The translations under genes and the position numbers were made by a program. Positions 18,798 through 29,311 of a stretch of 39,572 bases of DNA are shown here, in pieces. Source of the stretch: Zancudomyces culisetae (lineage: Eukaryota > Kickxellomycota > Harpellomycetes > Harpellales > Legeriomycetaceae); NCBI GenBank assembly GCA_001969505.1, contig LSSK01001638.1, forward strand, positions 1 through 39,572. The letters run 5' to 3'. The notes under the pieces are model-generated. The model did not search any database, was not told the DNA's origin, and was given only the letters and a program-made list of their open reading frames with translations. Positions within the stretch are counted from its first letter, which is position 1, and each line of letters begins with the position of its first letter.

Positions 18798-19862
18798 ATG
18801 AATATCATATTTAAATCCAATGCCATTATGGCGTTGGCAATATTTTTGGAGCTGGCTTTTCTTCAAATAGACGCGTTACCAATCGGTCGTGAAGCAATTT
18901 TTAAAATACCAGCTATAAAAAAAGCACAAACCTCAACAATTCGAAAAAGTTTAAAGCAGGTAAGTCCGCAGACTTTGCAAACGCAACGCCAGCAACTTGG
19001 TCTTCAGCAGAATTTTAAAACCGGTCTCACTGGCCAGGATATATTTACGAGCTACCAATTGGAAAAAAGCGCATACCCATCGCTAGTGAAGGAAACTGTT
19101 GAGGATATTTCTGAGGTTAATACAGAAACCAAGAGCAAAAGTCCGTCTACAGCTTTTCCAAGTGGAGTTGAAAGAGTATTTATCAGCGACTACATCACAA
19201 GAACACATTCAAAAAGTGTTAACCATGCATTTGTGGACGTTTATCCTAGCACGACTTTTACACAAAACATTGAGATCAAGTCACATCACCAACACAGGGG
19301 TAGATACCAGGCTGCGCCAACGCTACATCCACTACCTTTGCGGGCCGGAGATACGGAAAGAGATGTTTACAGTAAAACTTCTGTGTATAAAACGCGTCGG
19401 GGTGTTCGAGAGAGAAAAATGCGGCGCTACCCATTCCACGTCAAGGTAACAGAGATATCAGCCCCAACAAATGAAAAGCTTGATTCATTCAGGCAGTTTG
19501 CAGATAAATTGGTAATTATAAGCTCAAGAATACAGAAAGTCATTTTTAAAGCCTCTGAAGGTCTTGCAGAAAGCACCAAGAAAAGTGTATTTACAGTACC
19601 ACGTCCACGAGCAAAAAGATATGTAAAGAGGAAAGGTGACAGACGTCTGAACAGGCACAAAAATATGGATGTAAATAAACCTGTAGCCGGAGAAACAAAC
19701 ACAGTAAACACAGCGCCAACGAAGGCTAAGAATCTGGTTTGGAATGAAAGTAGTGCCATGACTGAAACGCCAGAGCGCAAAGAATTCCGCGGTAAACACA
19801 CTACAATACCTCGTACTACGGATACCATTCTCTTTGTTGCGGATGAAGATGATTTTTATTGA
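18798..19862 (+). CDS. Secreted basic orphan protein
   Basis: 354 aa, intronless, no family recognised. A hydrophobic N-terminus (residues 1-27, ..ALAIFLELAFLQIDA-LPIG) looks like a signal peptide with cleavage after Ala. The mature part is Lys/Arg/Thr/Ser-rich, with few Cys and no transmembrane segment. It has several dibasic sites, including a KRYVKRKGDRR cluster around residues 275-288 that could be processed by a Kex2/furin-type protease. The region is largely non-globular in appearance. Lies 810 bp downstream of the M36 protease on the same strand, so the two may be coexpressed, but no shared promoter element is visible. Could be a secreted effector-like, cell-wall or propeptide-type protein; function unknown. 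Confidence 0.7.
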   Translation: MNIIFKSNAIMALAIFLELAFLQIDALPIGREAIFKIPAIKKAQTSTIRKSLKQVSPQTLQTQRQQLGLQQNFKTGLTGQDIFTSYQLEKSAYPSLVKETVEDISEVNTETKSKSPSTAFPSGVERVFISDYITRTHSKSVNHAFVDVYPSTTFTQNIEIKSHHQHRGRYQAAPTLHPLPLRAGDTERDVYSKTSVYKTRRGVRERKMRRYPFHVKVTEISAPTNEKLDSFRQFADKLVIISSRIQKVIFKASEGLAESTKKSVFTVPRPRAKRYVKRKGDRRLNRHKNMDVNKPVAGETNTVNTAPTKAKNLVWNESSAMTETPERKEFRGKHTTIPRTTDTILFVADEDDFY

Positions 19863-20382
19863 GGTTTGCTTGTCAAGCTCATCTTGGAATCTACAGAGAA
19901 AAAAAGTGTGCTTTTCAGGAAAAAGCTGCCATGCATGGCTCTAATCGACGGGAACCTGTAGCTATATAGCAGCAATTGTAAACTATCCTTTTTGGCGATT
20001 TTTAATGAGTTTCAAACTCGAAAACAGTTTAGAAGTTATGACATACCTTTAGACAAACGGCTGTATCGTAGTTTAGATATATCTTGTTACTTATTTAATG
20101 GGCCCAGTTGCGTCCTTGTTTCTTTAATATTGTTGAATAAAATGTGTTAATACGAATTACAGTCCTTTTAATTAATGCGGAAATGCAAAAAAAAAGGGAT
20201 TTTTCACTACATAAAAAACGTTCTTGATGAATAGGTGTGTATTCTAAAAATATAAAAACAAATGTCAATGCAATAGTATGTAAAAAAAGTCACTACCACC
20301 AAAGAGGCTTGTAGTTAGGGGGGAGGGGGGTCAACAACGAAAAGATACAATTTATCGGACTAAAAAAAATAAAAAATACAGA
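19863..20382. other. Intergenic region, convergent 3' flanks
   Basis: Lies between the 3' ends of the secreted orphan (plus) and cystathionine beta-lyase (minus). A perfect 12-bp palindrome GCCATGCATGGC is near 19928. No gene seen. Confidence 0.7.
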
Positions 20383-21594
20383 TTAGATGGCGTTCAGGAT
20401 AGCCTGCTTCAGGTCGTTTATCAGATCATCAACATGCTCGATTCCAACGCATAGCCTTATCAAGTCTTCGTCGAGCATACGCTGTTTTCTAATTTCAGCA
20501 GGAATGCTGGCATGTGACATTTTTGTTGGCATGCTTATCAGTGAGTTTACACAGCCAAAGCTGACACTGATAGACCACAATCGGGTATTTTCAACAATTC
20601 TTTCTGAGATTCCAACATCCCCTGTGGTAAAACTCAGCACGGCACCCGGCCCGCTAGACATTGACTTGTGAAGATTGTATTGAGGATGAGAAGCTAATCC
20701 TGGGTAGTTAACCTTGAATTTTATACCGTTAAACAACTGTGACTCCAAAAAGTTAGCAATTTGAATGGCATTTGCCTGTTGTTTCTCTACTCTTATGGAT
20801 AAGGTCTTGATGCCGCGATGTAGTAGCCAAGAGTCAAATGGACTCAGACCGCAGCCTATGGAGTTTATTATAAAATAAAGCTTATTTGCTAGTTCGTCGT
20901 TGTTTGTGGCAATAACACCGGCCATAAGATCATGATGTCCTGATAAAAACTTTGTTCCTGAATGGTATTCTATGTCTGCACCAAGTTCCAGTGTGTTTTG
21001 AAGATACGGCGACATCATGGTGTTATCAACTACCACCAACACACCGTTGCTATTATCTGTACCGTTTGTGCTTTGACACTCGTGCGCAAGTCTTGCTATT
21101 TGAGGAATATCAGCAACCTGGCATTTTGGATTTGTAGGCGATTCCAACAATACTAGTCTTGTTTTCACAACGTCTAGTTTGGTTGATACTTGTTCAGCCT
21201 TTGTGGTATCAACATGATGTGTCTTTACTCCACTATATTCTGCCATATGGGTCAAGAGTCTATTCGTGCCTCCATACAAGTCATCTCCTGCTATTACTTC
21301 TTGCCCAGTTTTAACCGTAGCTCTTAAAATTACATCCAAAGCGCTCATTCCTGTGCTTACCAGATATACATGTTTTGCCTTCATTATTACAGATAAATGC
21401 TGCTGCACGGCAGATCTTGTTGGGTTCCCAGACCGTGTATAGTCATAGCTGTTGTCAGACGACGAAGTCTGTTTAAATGTTGCCGATTGGTATATTGGAA
21501 CAGATGATGCATTATAGGGATCCTTGTTGCCTTCCTGGCAAACTGGAAAGTGCACTATTTCTGTTGCTCTATTGTACCCGGTCTCTTTTTCCAT
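20383..21594 (-). CDS. STR3: Cystathionine beta-lyase (PLP-dependent)
   Basis: Cys/Met-metabolism PLP enzyme that cleaves cystathionine to homocysteine, pyruvate and ammonia in methionine synthesis. 403 aa, intronless, single domain of family length. Visible motifs: SVPIYQSATF and YTRSGNPTR near the N-terminus, TGMSALDVIL and DDLYGGTNRLL for PLP phosphate and substrate contacts, ESPTNP, and VVVDNTMMSPYLQNTLELGADI containing the ring-N-binding Asp190. The Schiff-base lysine is Lys215 in EYHSGTKFLSGHHDLMAGV. The SGTKFLSGHHD form matches fungal cystathionine beta-lyase (Str3/Irc7 type) rather than cystathionine gamma-lyase; STR3 is chosen by this resemblance. A TATA element lies about 92 nt upstream of the ATG. 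Separated from MTG2 by a divergent spacer of about 1 kb. Confidence 0.92.
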   Translation of the reverse strand: MEKETGYNRATEIVHFPVCQEGNKDPYNASSVPIYQSATFKQTSSSDNSYDYTRSGNPTRSAVQQHLSVIMKAKHVYLVSTGMSALDVILRATVKTGQEVIAGDDLYGGTNRLLTHMAEYSGVKTHHVDTTKAEQVSTKLDVVKTRLVLLESPTNPKCQVADIPQIARLAHECQSTNGTDNSNGVLVVVDNTMMSPYLQNTLELGADIEYHSGTKFLSGHHDLMAGVIATNNDELANKLYFIINSIGCGLSPFDSWLLHRGIKTLSIRVEKQQANAIQIANFLESQLFNGIKFKVNYPGLASHPQYNLHKSMSSGPGAVLSFTTGDVGISERIVENTRLWSISVSFGCVNSLISMPTKMSHASIPAEIRKQRMLDEDLIRLCVGIEHVDDLINDLKQAILNAI

Positions 21595-21685
21595 TATTTT
21601 ATTTTTTTATTAGTTTATAGCTCACACTGAGTTCTTAAGATTATTTTGATTTTGAGAAAGTGGATTTTAAAAGCAAATCCAATTC

Positions 21686-21693
21686 TATATATA
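21686..21693 (-). promoter_or_regulatory. Putative TATA box of cystathionine beta-lyase
   Basis: TATATATA about 92 nt upstream of the ATG at 21594. Confidence 0.5.
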
Positions 21694-21920
21694 CTCAAAA
21701 GTCCTTTAATTTTTGTGATTATTCTTTGTTAATAAACGTGAGCAACTAACCAAATTGGCTCTGTGATTGAAAAAAAAAATTTATTTTGTGATTAAGTAAA
21801 AAAAAAATTAGTAACCGGATTTACTGTGATTTTGGGATCAATTCTAACACTATGCTTTGGTGAAATAATCAACTGCGGGGATGAATTAAAACGTTTCAGA
21901 CATGTTATCACAAATGATAA

Positions 21921-22000
21921 AAGTAGAAAAGGTAGCAAGTAGCAAGAAGCAAGTAACAAGTAGAAAGTAGCAATTAGCAAGTAACAAATAGAAAGTAACG
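21921..22000. repeat. AAGTAGCAAGTA-type minisatellite
   Basis: Degenerate tandem 7-mers related to GTAGCAA / GTAACAA / GTAGAAA over about 80 bp. Confidence 0.75.
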
Positions 22001-22656
22001 TGGCTGAGTATGTAAAATGCTTTGGTAGACCCGGTAATTTTATATTAAAACCCGACAAACGAATATAGGCAGATATTCAGGGTTTTATATATTAAAACGA
22101 GTAACTCAGTCATTTAACAATAAGACAATATCGGTACGCGTAAAAAGTGATTTTCAGCGTAGGAGGTGTACTATTCAAGGCACATAATCCTGATCAAATG
22201 TTTTTTTTTCTGCCTTTGATTTCGTCTTGATAGATGTTTGGATCCGATTCTTGAAATGACAAGCTATCAACATAAACAAGACAAAAAAATTGTATGTGGT
22301 ACCCAAGAAAATAAATATGCCTTATATGTTGAAAGAAGGCGGAAATAACCTGCATTAAAAACGAAACAAAAAATAGAAATGCAACGTTTAATTTTACTTG
22401 AATCAATGCAAAAAGTACGCTACAAAAATTTTTTCTTAACCAGCCACCAGCCTTTATCAAAAACTAAAAACAGTCAGGCTTTTGGAGGGCAAATCAAAAA
22501 GAGCCATCGAAAACACTTTCTACTTGCTCAAAAAAAAATGTAAAAAAAATTTTCATGCTGATTTGCGATTAAATTCTGCAAAGCTAACAGATTATGATCA
22601 CACCAAACACCCAACACCAAACACCTGCAATCAAAATATTAAATAGAATTGACACC

Positions 22657-24292
22657 ATGATATTGAAAACTATACAAGCAGGGCGCAAAACAAGTGCATT
22701 GTCTCTATATGCAAAAAATGTACAAATTTTCAAAAAGTGTTTAAACACAGGTATATCTAGAGTCCCCGGTGCGGAGAGTGCCGAAAACATAATAGACGAA
22801 GGCCTGGAGGTTGAATCCTCTTCATCACCTATCCCTGTTGCCAAGAGTAAAGTGAACTGGAAATTAAGAGCAAAGGTAAAAAAGATAATAATATATATAG
22901 CAGTTTTCAGTACTAACACTGCTATTTGCAATTAAAACTTAGGGCGGAAATTTTGTGGATTTTAGAAGAATAACAGTTCATGGTGGTTCAGGCGGGAGCG
23001 GTTGCGTAAGCTTTCAACGCGAGAGGCATTTGCCTAGGGGGCCACCAAATGGAGGGAACGGTGGACACGGTGGAAATGTTATATTTGTAGCAGATAAAAA
23101 TGAGACTACATTGTATTCTCTACGAACCAAACTTGCAGCAGAATCTGGGATTAGGGGGAAGGGAAAGGATATGCACGGGCCCAATGGAAAAGACCTTATT
23201 GTGAAAGTTCCCGTAGGAACAGTGCTAACAGAGATAGACATTCCGAAATATGAATTTTTGAATAACATAGAAATTACACTCAACAAAAATAAAAGATCCA
23301 GACGGAGACCAAAAAGTACTGTGGAACCAAGGGAGATTTTTGATCCAGAAAATCCAAAAGATTACGATTTATTTGCCTTTGGAGAGGAAGAGTCGAGCCC
23401 AGAAATAGATAGTGAACAGACAGTGGGTCAAGGCGAAATAAGGAACATTGAGCAATTATACGAGTTGTATACTGAGGAAAAGGCTGGCCATGAAAAAGAG
23501 GAAATGTATACTTTCTACCCTAGAAAAACCTCTAGTGGTCAAAAGGAGTTGATGGAACATTTACCTGACGAATATAACGTATATTTACATGAGCTCAAGA
23601 CACAGAAACCAATAGATTTTGATTTTAATGAGGATGGGTTGTCATTAAAGGTTGCCAAGGGCGGACTAGGGGGCTATGGAAACCCTCATTTTGCATCATC
23701 CACCTATCGTTCACCATATTTGGCATTAAACGGTTTACCCGGGCAGATGCGTTTCTTGGAGCTGGAGCTAAAAACGATTGCTGATGTTGGGTTAGTAGGA
23801 ATGCCGAACGCTGGAAAGTCGACGTTCATAAGTTCAGTAACCAATGCTAGCCCCAAGATAGCCCCTTATCCATTCACAACGCTGAACCCTTACTTGGGAA
23901 CTGTCACGCTGAATGACTCTAAAAAGGTTACTATCGCTGATATTCCTGGAATAATTAAGGGCGCGCATCTGAACAAGGGTCTGGGTCATTCGTTTTTAAG
24001 ACACATAGAACGCAGTACAATCTTGGGTTATCTAGTAGATCTCTCAAAAGACGAACCCTGGAACGACTTGGAGACTCTACGATATGAATTGGAAATGTAT
24101 TTGCCTGGATTGACCAAGCGTCCAAGCCTGGTTATTGCAAATAAGGCGGACCTTTCCATGTCTTCAAAAAGAAATTACGAAGCCTGGGTAAAGTTTGCTG
24201 ATCTCCCCATTATACCTGTTTCAGCAAAGAATGGTTTGAACGTCAGCAAGGTTATTAACACATTTGTTTATATGCTTGACTCCAAGCAATGA
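22657..24292 (+). CDS. MTG2: Mitochondrial Obg-type GTPase Mtg2
   Basis: GTPase required for assembly of the large mitochondrial ribosomal subunit. Two exons, 22657-22875 and 22943-24292 (intron GTAAAA...TTAG), give about 522 aa. An upstream in-frame ATG at 22594 is possible; the one at 22657 gives a basic mitochondrial presequence (MILKTIQAGRKTSALSLYAKN). The Obg glycine-rich domain starts at the splice junction (FVDFRRITVHGGSGGSGCVSF, GPPNGGNGGHGGNV), is interrupted by an acidic/charged insert of about 120 residues, and resumes at GGLGGYGNPHF. The G domain shows G1 GMPNAGKST, switch residues PFTTLNP, G3 DIPGIIKGA, G4 NKAD and G5 SAK. Same strand as MEF2, with a 470 bp gap. Confidence 0.95.
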
Positions 24293-24762
24293 GTCTATAC
24301 CCACATTTCTCCTTTTTGTTAGATTTCCCTTTTGCTGCCAATGTAAATATATCGAGATGACTTTCTGTGCGTAATACATACACTACGATAATTCCTATGC
24401 TTGTTGTTTTCCTCCCACAAAAAAATTTTTTTTATGCTGCCAAGGCCAATAGATATCAGCAAAACATTTTTCAAGCTGCTCATTGTCTGAATCAGAAGTA
24501 TTACCCAGTTATCTGGTGATCAGAACGAAATAGTTGCCATTATTTTTATTTTATTTATTATTTTTGTTTACTTCTATTTTACCTGAATCGGATTTTTGAT
24601 CTCAAAACTACAATTTTAGCAAGAACAAAGCATTGGGTCAGGTATCCAAGAGTATATATATAGCTGTTTTAGATTTAAAAAAAGTTCTTGGCGTATATCT
24701 GTCCCGAAAAACCAGTAAAATTGTAATACTTTTAAAGTTTTATTAAAAAAGAATAAAACAAA
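24293..24762. other. Intergenic spacer MTG2-MEF2
   Basis: No gene. A TATATATATA run at 24653-24662 is the likely MEF2 promoter element. Confidence 0.7.
24653..24662 (+). promoter_or_regulatory. Putative TATA box of MEF2
   Basis: TATATATATA about 101 nt upstream of the ATG at 24763. Confidence 0.45.
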
Positions 24763-27700
24763 ATGTACACGATGCCGAGGGTAAAGGCGTTGAATCCTGG
24801 TATCTTTGGCAGGTACAATTTCAGGAATTGTGCTATGGATCTAGGAGTGCTGCATAAACCCAAAACGATTATTGGTATCACTTTTCCACGTAAAAATAAT
24901 CTGTCAGTGATTTTCAGAAAGTATAGTACGGGATACGAAAGCGAGATGAAAAGAATACGAAACATCGGAATAATAGCTCATGTAGATGCAGGTAAGCTTG
25001 ATGCCTTCGATATTTTTTATTTTTATAAAGATAGTTGAAGATACTAAGTTAAATGGGGGGGAAAAATAGGAAAAACTACAACTACAGAAAGAATGCTATT
25101 TTATTCTGGATTTATAAAGCGCGTGGGTGAGGTAGATAGAGGAGATACGACTATGGATTATCTCCCCGAAGAGAGAGAGCGTGGAATTACAATAAACTCT
25201 GCCGCAATAACTTTTGGGTGGAAGGAACATCAAATAAATCTAATAGACACTCCAGGACACGTAGATTTTACGATAGAGGTAGAAAGAGCACTTAGAGTTT
25301 TGGACGGTTGTGTAGCAATACTTGATGGAGCTTCTGGTGTACAAGCTCAAACCCTGAATGTGTGGAAGCAGTCTAACAGGTACAAATTGCCGAAATTGGT
25401 ATTTATAAACAAACTAGACAGAGAAGGAAGCGATTGGAGAAAATGTATACATCAGATTAGCACTAAATTAGGGAGTAAAGCTCTGTTGTTACAGTTTCCG
25501 CTTTTTAAACAAGAGTTACAACAAAACTTGGACGAGGGGTCTATAAAAAGTATATTCGGCACAGCTGAGGTGCTGGGTGATAATTTACCTGCGGCAATAA
25601 TAGATGCTGTTAACAATGAATTGCTACTTTTTGATGCTTCAACCAAAAGCTGTGATAATATAACTAGGAAAAAAATACATCCAACGGAGGCTAAGGAAGC
25701 ACAACATGAACATACGATTCATAATGATTATTTGTACGATAAATTGGTGGCAGTTAAGACAGCGCTAGTTGAAAGTATAGCAGAGTTAGATCCAGATATG
25801 TTTGAGCAATATTTGAGTCCAGAAATCGACGGCGATGTGTCTAAGCTTACTACAAACGAAATAGAAGACAGTATTAGACGAATTACGACACAAAATATGG
25901 CTGTTCCGGTACTTATGGGGGCCAGCTACAAAAACTTTGGTGTGCAACCAATATTGGATGCAATTAAATTATACCTACCCTCACCAAAAGAAAATTCTCG
26001 ACTAGGGACCCAACTGATTTTGAGGCCCAAAAACGAAGTGTGGGCAATTGATGATGCTCCACTGGTTGCATTTGTATTTAAGGTAGTAGTGGATAACTTG
26101 AAAGGTGTGATGGTATTCGTTAGGATATACAGTGGAACGCTTCAGGCTAAGGCCACCGTAGTGAATTCTAGCATATCAAAGCGTTCTAAATTGGTTAAAG
26201 AAAGGGTAAATAAGATTATGACAATATATGCAGATTATTCTGAAGAGATCAGCGAACTGAAAGCTGGAAATATTGGTGTGTTGTTGGGAATGAAGCATAC
26301 CAAAACTGGAGATACTCTATTGGATTTGAATCATCCAAGTATTGTAAGCGGGTCACCAGAAAAATTAAGCCATGAAAATCCCAAAAGCACAGAAAGGAAG
26401 TTAAAAAATATCAATGCCAACCATAGTAGTAGGGAGGTTGTTGGCGTCTCTGAAAAAATGGATAATCAGAATGCTGAGGATGGGTGGGATGTACTTGGTG
26501 GCGTAGAAAAGGATCTGGTACCGGGTGAAAATGCATTGACCCATAATTCAACCAACGATGACCTTCTTCAATTACACAAGATACGCATTCCACCACCAGT
26601 GTTCTTTTGTCAGATTGAGCCGGATTCTATTAGCGATGAGAAACACTTGATTAATGTCCTGAACAATCTGGTATTACAGGATCCGTCCTTGAACTATTTC
26701 AGAGATATTGAAGGTGGTGATCAAATTGTCTTGACTGGAATGGGTGAGTTACACTTAGAGGTCACATTATCAAGGCTGCTGCAAGAAAAGGTCAAGGCTC
26801 AGATGGGAAGGGTTAGGATTTCCTATCGCGAAAGTATTTCAGCGAAGTATGAACTTTTGAACTATCAAATGGAGAAAACGGTGAGTACTGGCACTAGCAC
26901 TGGCACTTCTAACACACTTGGAAATAAACCTATAAGTATTGGGTTTGATGTGTGTGTGGAGCCTGTATATAGTGATTTTATCGAAAATGTAACAAACGAT
27001 AGCAAGGTGATACACCTTGGAGGAAACAATTTTTTAGATTTGTCTCAGCTGAATCTGAACAGTTCACAAACTCCAGCTCAGGGCACTCACACGCAAGGCA
27101 ACGGCAAGTGTTCTTCTGATTTCCAGGCAGTTAAGGATACGATAGCAAGCTCGGTAGAAGTATCAATGTATCAAGGGCCCACATTGGGATACATTTTAAA
27201 TAATGTAAAAACCACAATATCGAATCTAAGTCTGCCTCAAAATTTATTAGCCGAACTTCAACAACAGCATTCTCAAAGCCCACAGAAAACCTCGATACTG
27301 TCGATATTGCGAATGGCTATAATCCAAGCCTTAAAGCAAGCAATTTCAGGTGCGAACCCCGTTTTGTTGCAACCAGTGATGAATGTATCAATCTCTACAA
27401 CGCCAGAATACCTGGGGCCGATTCTGTCAATGCTTGAAACATTCAAATCAACAAAGATAATTTCTATCTCGAGTAATGAGGATTCATTGCTACATACTGG
27501 CCAAGATGAGAATGCTGGTGGATGTGATGGTTCTGGGTCTCTTAGCAAGGCGCTGTTAGATCTAATAACTGTGGGACATAATGACAACAGTACCGCCTAC
27601 AATAATCGTTCATCAACGGATGGGGGACAAAATAGCAGCGGAATGAACGAAATATCGGCGATAATTCCTTTATATAACCTAATAGGCTTTTCCTCTACTT

Positions 27701-27810
27701 TGAGAAAGCTGACAGCTGGAACTGCGTCATTTTCAATGCAGTTGAATGGGTTTGATAGAGTCGAAGAATCAGCAAAAGGGCACATCCTTAAAGAACTCCG
27801 AGGATTTTGA
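24763..27810 (+). CDS. MEF2: Mitochondrial ribosome-releasing factor EF-G2
   Basis: Translational GTPase that, with mtRRF, splits mitochondrial ribosomes for recycling. Exon 1 is 24763-24991 and exon 2 is 25070-27810; the intron (GTAAGC...ATAG) falls inside the P-loop codon between HVDAG and KTTTTERM. The product is 989 aa. A basic mitochondrial presequence covers about residues 1-50. G motifs: AHVDAGKTTTT, RERGITI, DTPGHVDF, NKLD. The EF-G domains II-V follow, with the DPSLNYFRD...GMGELHLEV segment and the YRESI stretch. The protein is longer than human GFM2 (779) and yeast Mef2 (819) because of polar low-complexity inserts: residues about 470-530 (Asn/Glu-rich), a Ser/Thr/Gly STGTSTGTS stretch, a Gln/Ser-rich run and an Asn/Ser/Gly-rich segment near the C-terminus. 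MEF2 rather than MEF1 is inferred from overall architecture and length. Confidence 0.88.
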
Positions 27811-28051
27811 TTTTTTTTTGTGCTGAAAAACGTTGATGGTGGTAGTGATCAGGAACGTATCTCTTTGTGTTGATGTGGTTGTTTTTTTAGTCGATGTTGA
27901 TATCTTTAATGAATAAACACCATTTTTATCTACCAACACTCAAATATGTCCATATGATACGATAACTGGCTATGGAATTCGCAATATTAAGACTGTAATT
28001 AAATCGCATTAGAACTACAAAAAAAATGCAAAGAAAAAGAAAACCATGGCT

Positions 28052-29311
28052 CTAAAAAGAAAAGGCTCTAATCATCTCACCAATCTCAGCTTGGTCAATA
28101 CTTTCCAGTTTGCGAACCAGCTTGCCCACCCTTTCTTTTGCGACTTCTGCGCTAAGGTATGAGTAGTGTGGCGAACTAGCATTTGCTCTCAACCAACTAA
28201 AGTCGTCAACTGCTTGCTGCTCATAGAATTTCATTACATCACTATTTTCTATTATAGCTCGGGTTTTACAATATATTAGGCAATTGATTTCACTGCAGTT
28301 TTCAGCCCGGAACTGAACAACGCTTCCAGATATCACACTACATTTACAACTGTCTCTTATTGTGATTACACCTGGAATGTCATGCTCAATGAATATCACA
28401 CTGTTTGCCACGTTGGTTATGTGGAGTACTGCTATGTTCTCACTACAATCTCGCAAATCTATCAAACATCCATCAATATTACTGATTTTGAACTCTATAG
28501 CCCTTTTATCTTGATTTTCCACTTTAATAAACTGTCTTGCTTTTGAGGAAATCTCAAAAATGCCCCTTTTTACATTAATCTTGTCAAAATTGACATTGCG
28601 ATGGGAAGCGGTTTGTAGATCAATCTTTTCGTCCATACTTTCCAGATCTCTGTCTTTAGCAAAATTCATAACATTTCTGAGTTTGGTAGATTTTTTCTTT
28701 AGCCCACGCCCAAGCTCCTTCAATTCCCCCAGTTTCTATTAACAGGTTTTCGGTTTTAGTGTATATAGAGGCAGTAATAGATATTGAAAAAAATATTTAC
28801 ATTCGTGTTACAAGGGTAAATTATATTCGTAAAAATCAAATCAAATCAAATCAAATACATATGTATAATATATAATATATAATATATATACTTACCTCCA
28901 TGTACGTTTTCAAATCATAACTGGGTAGATATCCCCTAGCCTCATTAATCCTTATTTCCAGCTCTTGTATTTGACGCAAAAGCTCGGCTCTGGAATCAAC
29001 GTTAAGGCTACTTTTTATCCCTATTTTGATTTGAGTCATATATAGAAATACCAGTGCCTTGCCAAATTATAAAGAAAAAAAAAAGAACCCTAAAACAGCT
29101 TGTTGTAGGATAAACGTATGCACATTGCAGTGTTCAATCGAGCAATCTTCCGCTCCTCCCTCTCTGATTTTCAATTTGTATGTAAAATGTGACTTTCGCA
29201 CCTACCTTCATACCGAACTTTAAAATATTTCCAAAACTTCTCGGGATTCTCAACCAGTAGCGGTATATTTTCAGAGTCCCTTTGATCCTTCTCTCCAATA
29301 TCTTCAGTCAT
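28052..29311 (-). CDS. Tubulin-binding cofactor C
   Basis: TBCC (yeast CIN2) stimulates GTP hydrolysis by beta-tubulin in the TBCD/TBCE complex and releases native alpha/beta dimers. Three exons, 29311-29206, 29020-28896 and 28735-28052, splice in frame to 304 aa (human 346, yeast 268). The N-terminal spectrin-like helices include EKFWKYFKVRYE at the first junction and LLRQIQELEIRINEARG. The C-terminal beta-helix C-CAP/TBCC domain (about residues 145-270) has the arginine-finger motif QFRAENCSEINCLIYCKTRAIIENS, where the Arg is the catalytic finger by analogy with TBCC and RP2. It ends with a DFSWLRANASSPHYSYL segment, the FxWL-x-ANxSPN motif typical of TBCC. Convergent with MEF2. Intron 2 holds a TCAAA microsatellite. 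Confidence 0.93.
28835..28856. repeat. TCAAA microsatellite (TBCC intron)
   Basis: About four tandem ATCAA units in TBCC intron 2, followed by TA-rich DNA. Confidence 0.8.

Larger units (their letters stand above)
21595..22656. other. Divergent spacer cystathionine beta-lyase / MTG2
   Basis: About 1 kb with a minisatellite at 21921-22000 and AT-rich tracts. Minus-strand ORFs of 88 codons (22058-21792 and 22460-22194) are composition artefacts of A-rich DNA. No gene recognised. Confidence 0.6.

Noticed and set aside
22194-22460. 88-codon minus-strand ORF upstream of MTG2
   Set aside because: Hydrophobic, composition-driven, no recognisable domain or splice context.
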